A DNA stretch of 64,000 bases from Mycobacterium kiyosense (GTDB lineage Bacteria > Actinomycetota > Actinomycetes > Mycobacteriales > Mycobacteriaceae): contig AP025179.1 of NCBI GenBank assembly GCA_021654635.1, positions 5,332,001 through 5,396,000 of the forward strand, given 5' to 3'. Below the pieces are notes generated by a model. That model saw nothing but the letters and a program-made list of their open reading frames with translations, did no database searches and was not told where the DNA came from. The number at the start of each line of letters is the position of its first letter. Position 1 is the first letter of the stretch. Position numbers and translations under genes: made by a program. This document shows positions 23,572 through 32,938 of the stretch, in pieces.

Positions 23572-24321
23572 TCAGGCGAAGGGTTTGGTCAGCTGCGGCG
23601 GCAGCACCCGCATCGGCTGCACCAGCGGCGCCCACGGCCACCACGGAATCGCGGCCCGGCCGGGCTCGCGTTCGATGGCGCCGACGAGCGCCTTGACGCC
23701 GGTTTCGTTGTCCACCATCAGCATTGTGCTGTTCGACTTGGCCGTCATCTCCGACTCGATGTAGCCCGGCTCGATCACCGACACCTTGATCGGCCCCTTC
23801 GCATACTCGGCGCGCAGCGATTCACCGAGTGACCGCAGGCCGGCTTTGCTTGCGGCATAGGCGGCTTTGACGCCCGGGACGCCCTTGTTGCCGAGCACGG
23901 ACGAAATCAGCACCAGGTGACCCGAACCGCTCTTCTGGAACATCTCCAGCGCGGTCTCGATCTGGACCAGCGCCGCGATCAGATTGGTCTCTAGCGTCGC
24001 CTTGTTGGCCCACACCTTGCCGGAGCCCAGCCGGGCACCTTTGCCGATGCCGGCGTTGACGATCACCCGGTCGATGCCGCCGAGCTCGTCGCTGAGCTCG
24101 GCGAACACCTTGGGCACCTGCTCGTGGTCGTTGACGTCCAACTGCGCCACCGCGACTTTGATCGACGGATACCGTTGTGTCAGTTCGTCTTTGAGCTCAT
24201 CGAGGCGGTCGGTGCGGCGGGCGCACAGCGCCAGGTCGCGCCCTTTGGCGGCGAAGGCCCGCGCCATCCCGGCGCCCAGGCCGGAACTGGCTCCGGTGAT
24301 CAAAATTTTCTGACGAGTCAC
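23572..24321 (-). CDS. Short-chain dehydrogenase/reductase (Rv0945 ortholog)
   Basis: 249 aa classical SDR. The cofactor loop is TGASSGLGAGMA (residues 9-20) and the NAG motif VIVNAGIGKGARLG. The catalytic Ser is in LVLISSVLG and YxxxK is YAASK. An Arg after the second strand (CARRTDRL) favours NADP(H). Substrate unknown. Convergent with pgi and separated from fpg2 by 18 bp on the same strand, so the two could be co-transcribed. Confidence 0.93.
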   Translation of the reverse strand: MTRQKILITGASSGLGAGMARAFAAKGRDLALCARRTDRLDELKDELTQRYPSIKVAVAQLDVNDHEQVPKVFAELSDELGGIDRVIVNAGIGKGARLGSGKVWANKATLETNLIAALVQIETALEMFQKSGSGHLVLISSVLGNKGVPGVKAAYAASKAGLRSLGESLRAEYAKGPIKVSVIEPGYIESEMTAKSNSTMLMVDNETGVKALVGAIEREPGRAAIPWWPWAPLVQPMRVLPPQLTKPFA

Positions 24322-24339
24322 CCGCGCAGCATATCGGTG

Positions 24340-25203
24340 CTACTTGAGCAGTCGCGACATGCGCCGGTCGGCCAGTACCTTGCCACCGGTCTGGCACGTC
24401 GGGCAGTACTGAAATGACTTGTCCGCGAACGACACTTCCCGCACGGTGTCGCCACACACCGGGCAGGGCAGGCCGGTGCGGGCGTGCACCCGCAGTCCCG
24501 AGCGCTTCTCGCCCTTCAACGTGGCGGCGCCCTGCCCGACGGAGCGGCGCACGGCATCGTTGAGCACCGAGATCATCGCGTCGTGCAGAACGGTGAGTTG
24601 TTCCGCGGTGAGTTTGCCGGCGGTGGCGAACGGGGACAGCCGGGCGACGTGCAGGATCTCGTCGCTGTAGGCGTTGCCGATGCCGGCGATCACCTTCTGG
24701 TCGGTGATGACGGTCTTGATCCGCCCGGTGTTGCCGGCCAGCATTCGGGCCAGGTCTTCGGGGCCGAGTTCCAGGGCGTCGGGACCCAGCGAGGCGATCT
24801 GCGGGACCTGCTGCGGATCTTCGACGAGCCAGACCGCGAGCCGTTTCTGGGTGCCGGCCTCGGTGAGGTCGAAGCCCGGCGCCGCACCCGGGGTGCCCAG
24901 GTGGACGCGCAGCGCGATCGGCCCCTTGCCCGGCCGCAACGGCGCGGCGGCGAGCTTGTCCGACCAGCGCAGCCAGCCGGCCCGCGACAGGTGGGTGATC
25001 AGCCACAGGTCACCGGCCTGCAGGCCCAGGTATTTGCCCCACCGGCCGGCGCCGGCGACGGTCTGGCCGTGCAATGCGTGGATCGGCGGGTCGAAGGTCT
25101 TGAGCACCGACAGTGCCGCGACGTCGACGCGGCCGATGGGCAGTCCGACGGCGTGCCGGCGCAGATGGTCGGCCAGCGCTTCGATCTCGGGGAGTTCGGG
25201 CAC
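24340..25203 (-). CDS. fpg2: Fpg/Nei-family DNA glycosylase, full length (Fpg2, Rv0944 ortholog)
   Basis: 287 aa bifunctional glycosylase/AP lyase for oxidised bases. The catalytic N-terminus PELPEIEAL (Pro2, Glu3 after Met removal) is intact. The helix-two-turn-helix has KTVITDQKVIAGIGNAYSDEIL. The zinc finger is CPVC...CPTC (CPVCGDTVREVSFADKSFQY then CPTC). In M. tuberculosis the ortholog is much shorter and lacks the N-terminal catalytic part, so this copy represents the ancestral gene. A PE_PGRS gene lies between it and cobF here. Confidence 0.93.
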   Translation of the reverse strand: MPELPEIEALADHLRRHAVGLPIGRVDVAALSVLKTFDPPIHALHGQTVAGAGRWGKYLGLQAGDLWLITHLSRAGWLRWSDKLAAAPLRPGKGPIALRVHLGTPGAAPGFDLTEAGTQKRLAVWLVEDPQQVPQIASLGPDALELGPEDLARMLAGNTGRIKTVITDQKVIAGIGNAYSDEILHVARLSPFATAGKLTAEQLTVLHDAMISVLNDAVRRSVGQGAATLKGEKRSGLRVHARTGLPCPVCGDTVREVSFADKSFQYCPTCQTGGKVLADRRMSRLLK

Positions 25204-25218
25204 CGGTCCAGTCTGCCC

Positions 25219-26730
25219 CTAGGTCCTGATGCCCGGCGTTCCGGCGGCTCCCGAGATAAGCCCCATGTTGCCGCCGGCGGCCGGGGGGTCGCCGTTGCCG
25301 CCGCGGCCGCCGTTGCCGTACAGGCTGGCGTTGCCGCCGTGGCCGCCTGCGCCGTTGGCGCCGAGGGTGCCGGTGTACGTCGTGCCACCGACCGTGTTTT
25401 GCCCGGGAGGCCCGGCCAGACCACCGTCGCCGCCGTCGCCGCCGTTGCCGAGCCAGCCCGAGGCGCCTCCCGCAGCGCCCGAACCTCCGGCACCTCCGTT
25501 ACCCGAGGCCGGGGCCGCGACGCTCAAGCCCTGGTTCCCGCCTCGCCCGCCGCCACCACCGAACCCGCCGGCGCCACCGTCGCCGACGACGTAGCCGCCG
25601 CGACCGCCCAGCCCACCGTTACCTCCGGCGCCACCGTCGCCGCCGTTTTCGTACCTGGCGCTGCCGCCGAACCCACCCAGACCACCGTTGCCGCCGGCAC
25701 CACCCGCGCCGAATAGTCCGGCGTCGCCACCCGCTCCAGCCGTAAGACCGGCCGCGCCACCCTCGGCGCCCTTGACGACTTGGGACCCGCCGCCGGCCAG
25801 ACCCCCGCCATCTCCGCTGTCGCCGCCGTGCCCACCGTTGCCGGACAACCACCCCGCATGGCCGCCGTTGCCGCCGAGGCCGCCCGTTCCGCCAGTGCCG
25901 GCAACCGTGGTACTGGTGTTGTGGCTGGTGGAGCCGCTGCCCTGCCCCCCGGCGCCGCCCGCCGCACCGGCACCGCCGTCACCGAACAGGTAGCCGCCGC
26001 GGCCGCCGGCGCCACCGTTCCCACCGATGCCGCCGTTCGCGCCGGAGCCGCCGGAAGCGCTGTTGTTGAGACCGGCATTGCCGCCGGTCCCGCCTATCCC
26101 GCCCTGCCCGCCGTTACCCCAGATCCAGCCGCCGGCCCCACCGTTGCCGCCGTTACCACCGTTGGCACCCGCCAGGGCCGTGCTGCCCGACAGGCTGTTG
26201 GCGCCCGCTCCGCCGGCACCGCCGCGACCGCCGTTGCCGAAGAACCCGGCCGACCCGCCGTTACCGCCGTTCTGGCCGGCCCCACCATTGGCGCCGTTAC
26301 CGCCGTTGCCCCACAGGATCCCGCCGTCCTGACCGTTGGCGCCGGCGGTGGCGCCGTTGGCACCGTTGCCGATCAGCGGCCGGTTCAGCAGAGCCTGGGT
26401 GGGCGCGTTGATCGCAGCAAGCACCTCCTGCTCGGCGGTCTGCAGCACGTTGGATGCCTCGGCGCTGGCGTACTGCCCAGCACCTGCGCTCATCAGCTGC
26501 ACGAACTGCTCGTGGAACTGCGCCGCCTGCGCGCTCAGCGCCTGATAGGCCTGGGCATGCGCCCCGAACATCGCGGCGATGGCGGCCGAAACCTCGTCGG
26601 CCCCGGCGGCCAGCACGCTGGACGTGGGAAACAACGCCGCTGCATTCGCCTGGCTGATCGTCGAGCCGATCCCGGCCAGATCGGATGCGGCAGCATTGAC
26701 AAACTCCGGCGTAGCGTTCACAAACGACAC
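25219..26730 (-). CDS. PE_PGRS family protein (fourth), intact
   Basis: 503 aa from GTG 26730, chosen because GGAGG lies 6 bp upstream and PE text starts there ([20 protein letters not shown]). The PE domain is about 95 aa, then [18 protein letters not shown], then PGRS repeats interrupted by [16 protein letters not shown] and [13 protein letters not shown] stretches, ending [12 protein letters not shown]. It is the only one of the five PE_PGRS genes here that reads without a frameshift. Confidence 0.92.
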   Translation of the reverse strand: MSFVNATPEFVNAAASDLAGIGSTISQANAAALFPTSSVLAAGADEVSAAIAAMFGAHAQAYQALSAQAAQFHEQFVQLMSAGAGQYASAEASNVLQTAEQEVLAAINAPTQALLNRPLIGNGANGATAGANGQDGGILWGNGGNGANGGAGQNGGNGGSAGFFGNGGRGGAGGAGANSLSGSTALAGANGGNGGNGGAGGWIWGNGGQGGIGGTGGNAGLNNSASGGSGANGGIGGNGGAGGRGGYLFGDGGAGAAGGAGGQGSGSTSHNTSTTVAGTGGTGGLGGNGGHAGWLSGNGGHGGDSGDGGGLAGGGSQVVKGAEGGAAGLTAGAGGDAGLFGAGGAGGNGGLGGFGGSARYENGGDGGAGGNGGLGGRGGYVVGDGGAGGFGGGGGRGGNQGLSVAAPASGNGGAGGSGAAGGASGWLGNGGDGGDGGLAGPPGQNTVGGTTYTGTLGANGAGGHGGNASLYGNGGRGGNGDPPAAGGNMGLISGAAGTPGIRT

Positions 26731-26829
26731 AAGCGGACCTCCTACGACCCGCATGCTACTGCGATCAAGATCACATTTTGGGCGTTTGGCCCGAATTCGA
26801 TTGAGGCCGAAGAAGTTCAGCCCCGGCCG

Positions 26830-28555
26830 CTATGCGGACCCGGGTGCTCCGTCCTTGCCGGAGATCGTCCCGCCGGAGCCGCCGCTGCCCCCAGGCTGGT
26901 TGAACCTGCTGTCCCCGCCGTGGCCGCCGGCGCCGAACAGACCCGCGTCGCCGCCGTTGCCACCGATACCGGTGTGAATGTTGAACGGCGCTCCCGACGG
27001 CGAAAGCCCGGCGTTGCCGCCGCCCCCGCCGTTGCCGAACAGCCAGCCGCCCTGACCGCCGTCGCCGCCGTTGCTGACCGCGGGAACCAGGAAGGAGGTG
27101 GTACCGGTGTCGCCGCCGTCACCGCCGCGTCCACCGCTGCCGAACAGCCGGGCGTCGCCGCCGAGGCCGCCGTCGCCGCCGACGCCGGAGTATCCGTTAC
27201 CGGCATCTCCGGGCACGCCTATGGTGCCGCCGTTGCCGCCGGCGCCGCCCCTTCCGCCGGCACCCCAGAGCCGATCACGCCGCCGCGGCCGCCGTCTCCG
27301 CCGGTGCCTCCGACGCCACCGTTGCCCCCGTCACCGCCGTTACTGGTTCCACCGAGGCCGCCCGTTCCGCCGACTCCCCGACGCCACCGTTGCCCCACAG
27401 CAATCCGCCGTCGCCGCCGTTGCCGGCGAAGCCACCCTGCCCGCCGTATCCGCCGGATCCGTTGGCGACGCTCGCAGCCTGGCCGTCGCCCCCGTAACCG
27501 CCGTTCCCGCCGGCCCCACCGTGGCCGAACAGACCGGCATCGCCGCCGTTACCGGCGTGGACGTCGAACAGGTAGTAGCCGTTGGCAGAACCGTTGACCC
27601 CTTCGTCGATGGGCGTGTTGCCCGGGTTGGTGAAGGACCCGCCCCTGCCGCTGTCCCCGCCGGCGCCGCCGTCGCCCGCGATCAATCCACCGTGGCCTCC
27701 GTCGCCACCGGCACCGGCCAGGCCACTCACGCCGGCCCTGCCGATCCCGCTGATGGCCTGGGAACCCACGGCGTCGCCCCCGGCCCCACCGGTGCCGCCG
27801 GTGCCGCCGCTACCGAACAGCCCGGCCGACCCGCCGTTGCCGCCGCCACCGCCCGGGCCCGCGTTGCTGCCGCCCGTGATCGAAGACTGGTAGTAGCCGT
27901 TGCCGCCGTTGCCGCCGAGACCACCGCCCCCGCCGTTGCCGTAGAGCCACCCGCCATTGCCGCCGTTGCCGCCGAGGCCGGCCGCCTGCCCGGATCGGGC
28001 AGTGCTGTCGCCGGCGACGCCGTTGGCGCCGTTCCCGCCGGTGCCGCCTTGGCCTCCGTTGCCGATCAGCCCCGCCGAACCGCCGTTACCACCGTTCTGG
28101 CCGACGCCACCGGCCGCGCCGTTGCCGCCGTTGCCCCACAGCAGTCCGCCGGCTTGGCCGCTGGCGCCCGCTGTGGCCCCGTTGGCGCCATTGCCGATGA
28201 GCGGCCTGTTGAATAGCGCCATGGTGGGGGCGTTGACGACGCCGAGCACATCCTGGCCGGCCGCAGCAAGCACGTTGGACGCTTCGGCGCTGGCATATTC
28301 CGTGGCGCCGCCGCTCATCAGCTGCACGAACTGCTCGTGGAAGAGCGCCGCCTGCGCGCTGATCGCTTGGTAGGCCTGGGCGTGCGCACCGAACATCGCC
28401 GCGATGGCCGCCGAGACGTCGTCGGCGCCGGCCGCCATGACCGCCGCGGTGGGCGCGGCCGCGGCGGAACTGGCGGCGTTGATCGAGGATCCGATGTTGG
28501 CAAGGTCCGACGCCGCAGCGGCAACCCACTCCGGCGTGGCGAACACATACGACAT
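26830..28555 (-). CDS. PE_PGRS family protein (fifth), with two apparent -1 frameshifts
   Basis: Start ATG 28555 ([20 protein letters not shown]), chosen as the PE consensus start. The PE domain and [18 protein letters not shown] linker are followed by PGRS repeats. At a C4 run (27376-27379, G4 on the coding strand) the frame becomes Ala/Val-rich. Adding a base restores [18 protein letters not shown] text until a second C4 (27263-27266), where a second added base restores [20 protein letters not shown]. It then joins the frame ending at 26830 ([12 protein letters not shown]). It resembles the fourth gene closely in its PE part, suggesting a local duplication. Confidence 0.84.
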
Positions 28556-28602
28556 CCGGCAACCTCTTCCCGACCGAATCTCTTTCCCGGCCGATGCTGT
28601 GT

Positions 28603-28616
28603 TTAACACGTGTCAA
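28603..28616. promoter_or_regulatory. Near-palindrome upstream of the fifth PE_PGRS gene
   Basis: TTAACACGTGTCAA, a perfect ACACGTGT core with one mismatch in the flanks, about 48 bp upstream of the start. Could be a regulator site; identity unknown. Confidence 0.35.
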
Positions 28617-28691
28617 GCACGCGAGCAATGATCGTATCGTGCCGGGGGGCGCTTGGAGCACACGTTCTTCGTGGGATTCGGCGAACCTCAG

Positions 28692-29468
28692 CTACCGGTC
28701 ACCGGCGTCACGGCCCTCGGGCGCCCGCAACAGGTAGGTATCCATGATCCAGCCGTGTCGGGCGCGGGCCTGCGCACGAAGCTCGGCGATGCGCTTCCCC
28801 ACCCCGCCGACCGTTCCCGCCACCAACAATTCGTCCGGGGTGCCCAGGTAAGCGCCCCACCAGATCCGGGTGTCGGGCGCGCAGGCCGCAAACGAGCATT
28901 CGGCATCGAGCATCACCACCGCTGTCCCGGACAGCCCGTGCGTGCGCAGTTGGCGGCCGGTGGTGATCAGCACCGGTTCGCCGACGTCGTTGAGGGGGAT
29001 GCGGTGCCGCGCGGTCAGCGCCTGCACCGCGGTGATCCCCGGGATGACGTCGTAGCTGAGGTCGATCTGCGCGGCCACCGCGTCCAGGATCCGCAGCGTG
29101 CTGTCGTAGAGCGATGGATCACCCCAGGCCAGAAAGGCCCCGCACCCGTCGGGCCGCAATTCGTCGGCGATCGCCGCCGCCCAGATCCGGGCGCGCTCCG
29201 CGTGCCAGTCGGCAACGGCTTGCCGGTACTGCGCAGCATCCCCGGCGCCAGCGGCGCGGCGCGGATCGGGCAGCTCGACGAACCGATAGCCCGGCTGGCG
29301 GATGTAGCGGGCGCAGATCTGCTGCCGCAACGCCACCAGATCACTCTTGGCTTCCCCTTTGTCCACCGCGAAGAACACCTGGGTGTCGTTGAGCGCCTCG
29401 ACCGCTTGCACCGTCACATAACCGGGATCACCTGCGCCGATACCGATGACGTGAATGCGCCGGCCCAT
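28692..29468 (-). CDS. cobF: Precorrin-6A synthase (deacetylating) CobF
   Basis: 258 aa SAM-dependent methyltransferase of aerobic cobalamin synthesis: C1 methylation and loss of the acetyl group, precorrin-5 to 6A. ATG 29468 (MGRRIHVIGIGAGDPGYVTV) was preferred to a TTG three codons upstream. Visible motifs are GAGDPGY (SAM loop), GCGAFLAWGDPSLYDSTLRIL, VIPGITAVQALTARHRIPL and the conserved CSFAACAPDTRIWWGAYLG. cobF is reported missing from the M. tuberculosis complex but present in M. canettii and many other mycobacteria, so this locus is the undeleted form. Divergent from the AurF-like gene. Confidence 0.93.
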   Translation of the reverse strand: MGRRIHVIGIGAGDPGYVTVQAVEALNDTQVFFAVDKGEAKSDLVALRQQICARYIRQPGYRFVELPDPRRAAGAGDAAQYRQAVADWHAERARIWAAAIADELRPDGCGAFLAWGDPSLYDSTLRILDAVAAQIDLSYDVIPGITAVQALTARHRIPLNDVGEPVLITTGRQLRTHGLSGTAVVMLDAECSFAACAPDTRIWWGAYLGTPDELLVAGTVGGVGKRIAELRAQARARHGWIMDTYLLRAPEGRDAGDR

Positions 29469-29596
29469 ACGGCTCAACCTAGATAGGGCGCTGGGTCAGC
29501 ACCAACACGAGACCAGCGGTACCCGGTACCCGGGGTATTGACTAATGAGTGTGACCTCCCTAACGTTTTCAACTATCCGACGGAGGGAGGCCAACG

Positions 29597-30502
29597 ATGA
29601 CCACTGCGGTGCGGCCAAGCGGGCCGAGTCGCGAAGAATTCTCCGAACGCCTGTTGAAGGGCTCGGTCAAGAAGTCCTACGAACCGGTCGTCGACATCGA
29701 CTGGGATGCCCCACTGGACCCCGACCGGTTCTTCCTGCCCCCGCGACTGGTGTCGCTGTATGGCACTCCGATGTGGGACGAGATGACCCGCGACCAGCAG
29801 ATCGAGTTGTCGCGGCAAGAACTGGTCAACACCCTATCGGCCGGGATCTGGTTCGAGAACATGCTCAACCAGTCTCTGTTGCGCACCATCCTGCACGAGG
29901 ATCCCACCAGTCGCTCGACGCACTACAAGCTGACCGAACTGGGTGACGAAACCCGCCATATGGTGATGTTCGGCAAAGCCATCGAGCGTGTCGGCGCAAA
30001 ACCGGTGCGGCCGAAGCGGTTTCACCGCTGGGTCATCAACCTGCTGCCGCTGGCCTTCCAACGCGGTTCGATGCTGTGGGTGGCGGCGCTGATCGGTGAG
30101 GAGATCTTCGACTCGTTGCAACGGCAGATGATGGACGATCCGGAGTTGCAGCCGATCATCCAGCGGCTCATGCGAATTCACGTCACCGAAGAAGCCCGCC
30201 ACATTCAGTTCGCCCGCGACGGAGCCCGCAAACGGGTGGCCGAGATGCCCCGGCTCAATCGGTGGTTCATGGCCAACATCAACGGGCTGGGCGGATACTT
30301 TTTCAACTACCTGTTCAGCAACCCGGTGCCGTATGCGCGCACCGGCCTGGACGTCAAACGCGCCAAGCATCTGGCCCGCACCAGCGCGCACCGCCGCGAG
30401 GTACAGGTTGCCGGATTCGCTCCGCTAGCAGCGTTTCTGACCGAGGTGGGGTTGATGGGCCGGATCGGCCGCCGTGCCTGGCAGCGCAGCAGGTTTCTGT
30501 GA
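29597..30502 (+). CDS. AurF-like di-iron N-oxygenase family protein
   Basis: 301 aa. The ferritin-like di-iron ligands are visible in order: SRQELVNTLSAGIWFENML, ELGDETRHMVMFGKAIE (ExxH), ALIGEEIFDSLQRQM and HVTEEARHIQFARDGARK (ExxH). This is the pattern of p-aminobenzoate N-oxygenase AurF and relatives, which oxidise aryl amines or related groups; the substrate here is unknown. ATG 29597 follows GGAGGGAGG. Its stop overlaps the next gene's start (GTGA, 30499-30502), which implies coupled expression with a flavoprotein. Confidence 0.87.
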   Translation: MTTAVRPSGPSREEFSERLLKGSVKKSYEPVVDIDWDAPLDPDRFFLPPRLVSLYGTPMWDEMTRDQQIELSRQELVNTLSAGIWFENMLNQSLLRTILHEDPTSRSTHYKLTELGDETRHMVMFGKAIERVGAKPVRPKRFHRWVINLLPLAFQRGSMLWVAALIGEEIFDSLQRQMMDDPELQPIIQRLMRIHVTEEARHIQFARDGARKRVAEMPRLNRWFMANINGLGGYFFNYLFSNPVPYARTGLDVKRAKHLARTSAHRREVQVAGFAPLAAFLTEVGLMGRIGRRAWQRSRFL

Positions 30503-31659
30503 CGGTGATCGTCGTCGGGGCGGGTGTCCCGGACGTCGAGGCGGCGTTGTCGCAAGCCGGCATCGGTGACGTCACGACACTCGAGCGGGCAGTGCTGCGT
30601 TCGGAATTCGATGAGGACACCGACTCCTGGATCCTGCACACCGACGCAGCACCGCTGCGCACTCGCGTCGTAATCGCCACGGACGGAGGTCTTTTCACCC
30701 CATTCATACCGACAATCAACGGCCACAACGAATTTCGAGGCGAATCCTGTCACGCGGCGGCATGGGACCCGCATTTCCATCCGGCCGGAAAACACGTCGC
30801 AGTCATCGGCACCGATTCGTGGGCCGGACATCACCTCGGCCGACTGGTCGAATCCGCGCGGTCGGTGACCGTCTTCCCGCATGCCCCGCGCCGGGTGGTC
30901 ACCGAATTGCCTCGCTGGACCACGCGCACCGCGCGCCGGCTGCGGCGCCGCCGTCCCGCTGCGGGCCCGCAGATCGGATCGACCATCACTGCCGTCACCG
31001 CGTCGGGCATCCGCACCCCCGATGGCCTCGAGCACCCCGTCGACGCCATCGTCTACGGCACCGGCTTGGCGACCACGGATGAGTCGCTGATCGGGGTCGG
31101 CGGACGCACCCTGCGCGAAGCCTGGCACGACGGGATGGAGCCCTTCGCCGGAGTTGCCGTGCACGGCTTCCCCAACTACTTCTTCCTCGCCGGTCCCGAC
31201 GTCGCTGCGCAAGCGCGCTACATCGCCCGCTGCCTGGCGACGATGGAACGCACCGGCAGTCGCCGGATCGAGGTGCGTCGCTCCACCCAGCAGGTGTTCA
31301 ACGAACGCGCTCAGTTGGGGCCGTTCTCGCCGCCCGCGCCGACCGGCGCGTTCGAAACCTTCGAACTGTCGTCCGGCGCGCCGGACTACGAAGACACCTA
31401 CGACGGCGCCGCCACCCTCGAAATCGGCGGCACCCGCCATTCGGTGCGCGTCCGCCTGGTCGGCCACCTCGACCCGCTCGACGGGAACTACCACTGGCAG
31501 GGAACCCTGTTCGACGCCCCGCCCGACGACTCCCTGACCAAGGCCCGGGCGGGCACCCTGACCGTCGGCCAGCGCAGCGCGGCGGCCCGCATCGTCGAGA
31601 AGACGCCGTGGGGTACCCACTCGGTCACCGGGGTGGGCGCGCCGCCGTATCCCTGCTGA
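30499..31659 (+). CDS. Short flavin-monooxygenase-like protein with C-terminal DUF4873 domain (Rv0943c ortholog)
   Basis: 386 aa from GTG 30499, overlapping the AurF-like stop. The N-terminal strand (TVIVVGAGVPDVEAAL) is followed within about 25 residues by text that in ordinary flavin monooxygenases lies past residue 100 (LRSEFDEDTDSWILHTD). So most of the first FAD-binding segment is absent. A second Rossmann motif (VAVIGTDSWAGHHLG) lacks the usual GxGxxG spacing. AIVYGTGLA and VAVHGFPNYFFLAGPD are FMO-like. The last 110 residues (from about YEDTYDGAATLEIGG) look like DUF4873. Whether it still binds FAD is doubtful; it may act as a partner of the di-iron protein (inference). Confidence 0.82.
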   Translation: MTVIVVGAGVPDVEAALSQAGIGDVTTLERAVLRSEFDEDTDSWILHTDAAPLRTRVVIATDGGLFTPFIPTINGHNEFRGESCHAAAWDPHFHPAGKHVAVIGTDSWAGHHLGRLVESARSVTVFPHAPRRVVTELPRWTTRTARRLRRRRPAAGPQIGSTITAVTASGIRTPDGLEHPVDAIVYGTGLATTDESLIGVGGRTLREAWHDGMEPFAGVAVHGFPNYFFLAGPDVAAQARYIARCLATMERTGSRRIEVRRSTQQVFNERAQLGPFSPPAPTGAFETFELSSGAPDYEDTYDGAATLEIGGTRHSVRVRLVGHLDPLDGNYHWQGTLFDAPPDDSLTKARAGTLTVGQRSAAARIVEKTPWGTHSVTGVGAPPYPC

Positions 31660-32094
31660 CCTCGCCAGGCCCCGCTGCCCGCCGCCCGCCGCCCGGTGCC
31701 TTTTCTGCCGAGCGTCACGCCAGGGCAACAGCGGACGCCGAACGTCACGCCAGCGCGACGCTCGACGCGGGTGGGGCGGGAAAAATATTTGCCGCTGAGG
31801 ATTGATCGCGCTCCAAACGGGTAACTCGTGTTTGGGGTGCGCGCCACGGGCGCGCTGTTGCGGTAAGCGATACAGCGAGAACGGCGAGCTCGGCGTGTTG
31901 GTGACCAGGCGAAACGCACGGCTCCGGGGGAAGTCTGCCGGCGGTGCATATTCGCGTATCCATGTCGGTCCAGGCGTGTCGACCGCACCCTTTTTTCACA
32001 AATCGGGCAGTTTGCTTGAAGATAGGTCCTTAGCAACGACGGGGGCGCAGCACTGAAGACCATCGATGACGGGGCAGAAGTTCGAGGAGCTGGA
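31660..32094. other. 435-bp intergenic region upstream of the STAS/ATPase gene
   Basis: No gene supported. CGTCACGCCAG occurs twice (near 31714 and 31745). The last 100 bp before 32095 are locally A+T-richer (T6 near 31992, TTGCTTGAAGATAGG near 32014), a likely promoter zone, but no sigma-factor consensus is convincing. Confidence 0.4.
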
Positions 32095-32862
32095 ATGAGC
32101 GCGGTGGCCAAGTCCTCCGGTTCGTTGGCCCTGCAGGCCCGCACCGAGCAAGGGGTGGTCCTGCTGGCCGCCGAGGGCGTGCTGGACGCCAACAACGCCG
32201 CGGCGCTGCGCGACAGCGTCACCAAGGCCACGCTCGACGTGCCCACCGCCGTCGTCGTCGACGTCAACGCCCTGCAGGTACCCGACGAATCGACCTGGTC
32301 GGCGGCGTTCGTCAGCGCGCGCTGGCAGTTGAACTCACGGCCCGATGTCCCGATCGTGCTGGTGTCGGGCAACCGCGCGGCCCGCGACGCGATCACCCGC
32401 AGCGGCGCCGCCCGGTTCATGCCGGTGTACCCGACCGACAAGGGCGCCCTGAAAGCCGTCACCCGGCTCGGGCGGCGCAAGTTGCAGCATGCCCAGGCGA
32501 AGCTGCCGGCCAATCTGTCCAGCCTGCGCGAGTCCCGCCAACTGGTCCGCGAATGGCTCACCAACTGGTCGAAACCGGGACTGATCCCGGTCGCGTTGGT
32601 GGTGGTCAACGTGTTCGTCGAGAATGTGCTCGAGCACACCGGCAGCGAACCGGTGATGCGGATCGAATGCGACGGCCAGACCGCTACCATCGCCGTCTCC
32701 GACACCAGCACCGCACCCGCGCTCCGGTTGGCGTCGCCCCCCAAGGGCATCGACGTGTCCGGGCTGGCCATCGTCGACGCGTTGTGCCGCGCCTGGGACA
32801 GCACACCGACGTCGTCGGGCAAGACGGTATGGGCGATCATCGGGCCGGAGAACCAGCTCTGA
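32095..32862 (+). CDS. STAS plus HATPase-like regulatory protein (Rv0941c ortholog)
   Basis: 255 aa. Residues about 10-125 form a STAS (anti-anti-sigma) fold (VVLLAAEGVLDANNAAALRD, PTAVVVDVNALQVPDESTW). Residues about 135-255 resemble an RsbW-type ATPase domain (LIPVALVVVNVFVENVLEHT for the N box, then PPKGIDVSGLAIVDALC and GKTVWAIIG). The usual glycine boxes are weak. A fused anti-sigma/anti-anti-sigma module is expected to act in partner switching, possibly on SigF-type factors; the partner is not shown by sequence. ATG 32095 has GAGGAGCTGGA upstream. Followed by the KstR-linked gene after 76 bp. Confidence 0.85.
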   Translation: MSAVAKSSGSLALQARTEQGVVLLAAEGVLDANNAAALRDSVTKATLDVPTAVVVDVNALQVPDESTWSAAFVSARWQLNSRPDVPIVLVSGNRAARDAITRSGAARFMPVYPTDKGALKAVTRLGRRKLQHAQAKLPANLSSLRESRQLVREWLTNWSKPGLIPVALVVVNVFVENVLEHTGSEPVMRIECDGQTATIAVSDTSTAPALRLASPPKGIDVSGLAIVDALCRAWDSTPTSSGKTVWAIIGPENQL

Positions 32863-32884
32863 GGAAGCCCGCTGCGGGCCGAAC

Positions 32885-32898
32885 TGCAACACGTTCTA
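32885..32898. promoter_or_regulatory. KstR-type operator upstream of the second LLM oxidoreductase
   Basis: TGCAACACGTTCTA matches TnnAACnnGTTnnA at all fixed positions, 40 bp upstream of GTG 32939. It shares AACACGTTCTA with the site at 4584-4597. Confidence 0.78.
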
Positions 32899-32938
32899 AC
32901 CTCGATCGGGATGCCCCTCCGAGGAAAGCAGGGACGAC

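Noticed and set aside
31802..32056. 84-residue ORF before the STAS/ATPase gene
   Set aside because: TTG start without ribosome site, mixed composition, no family text.
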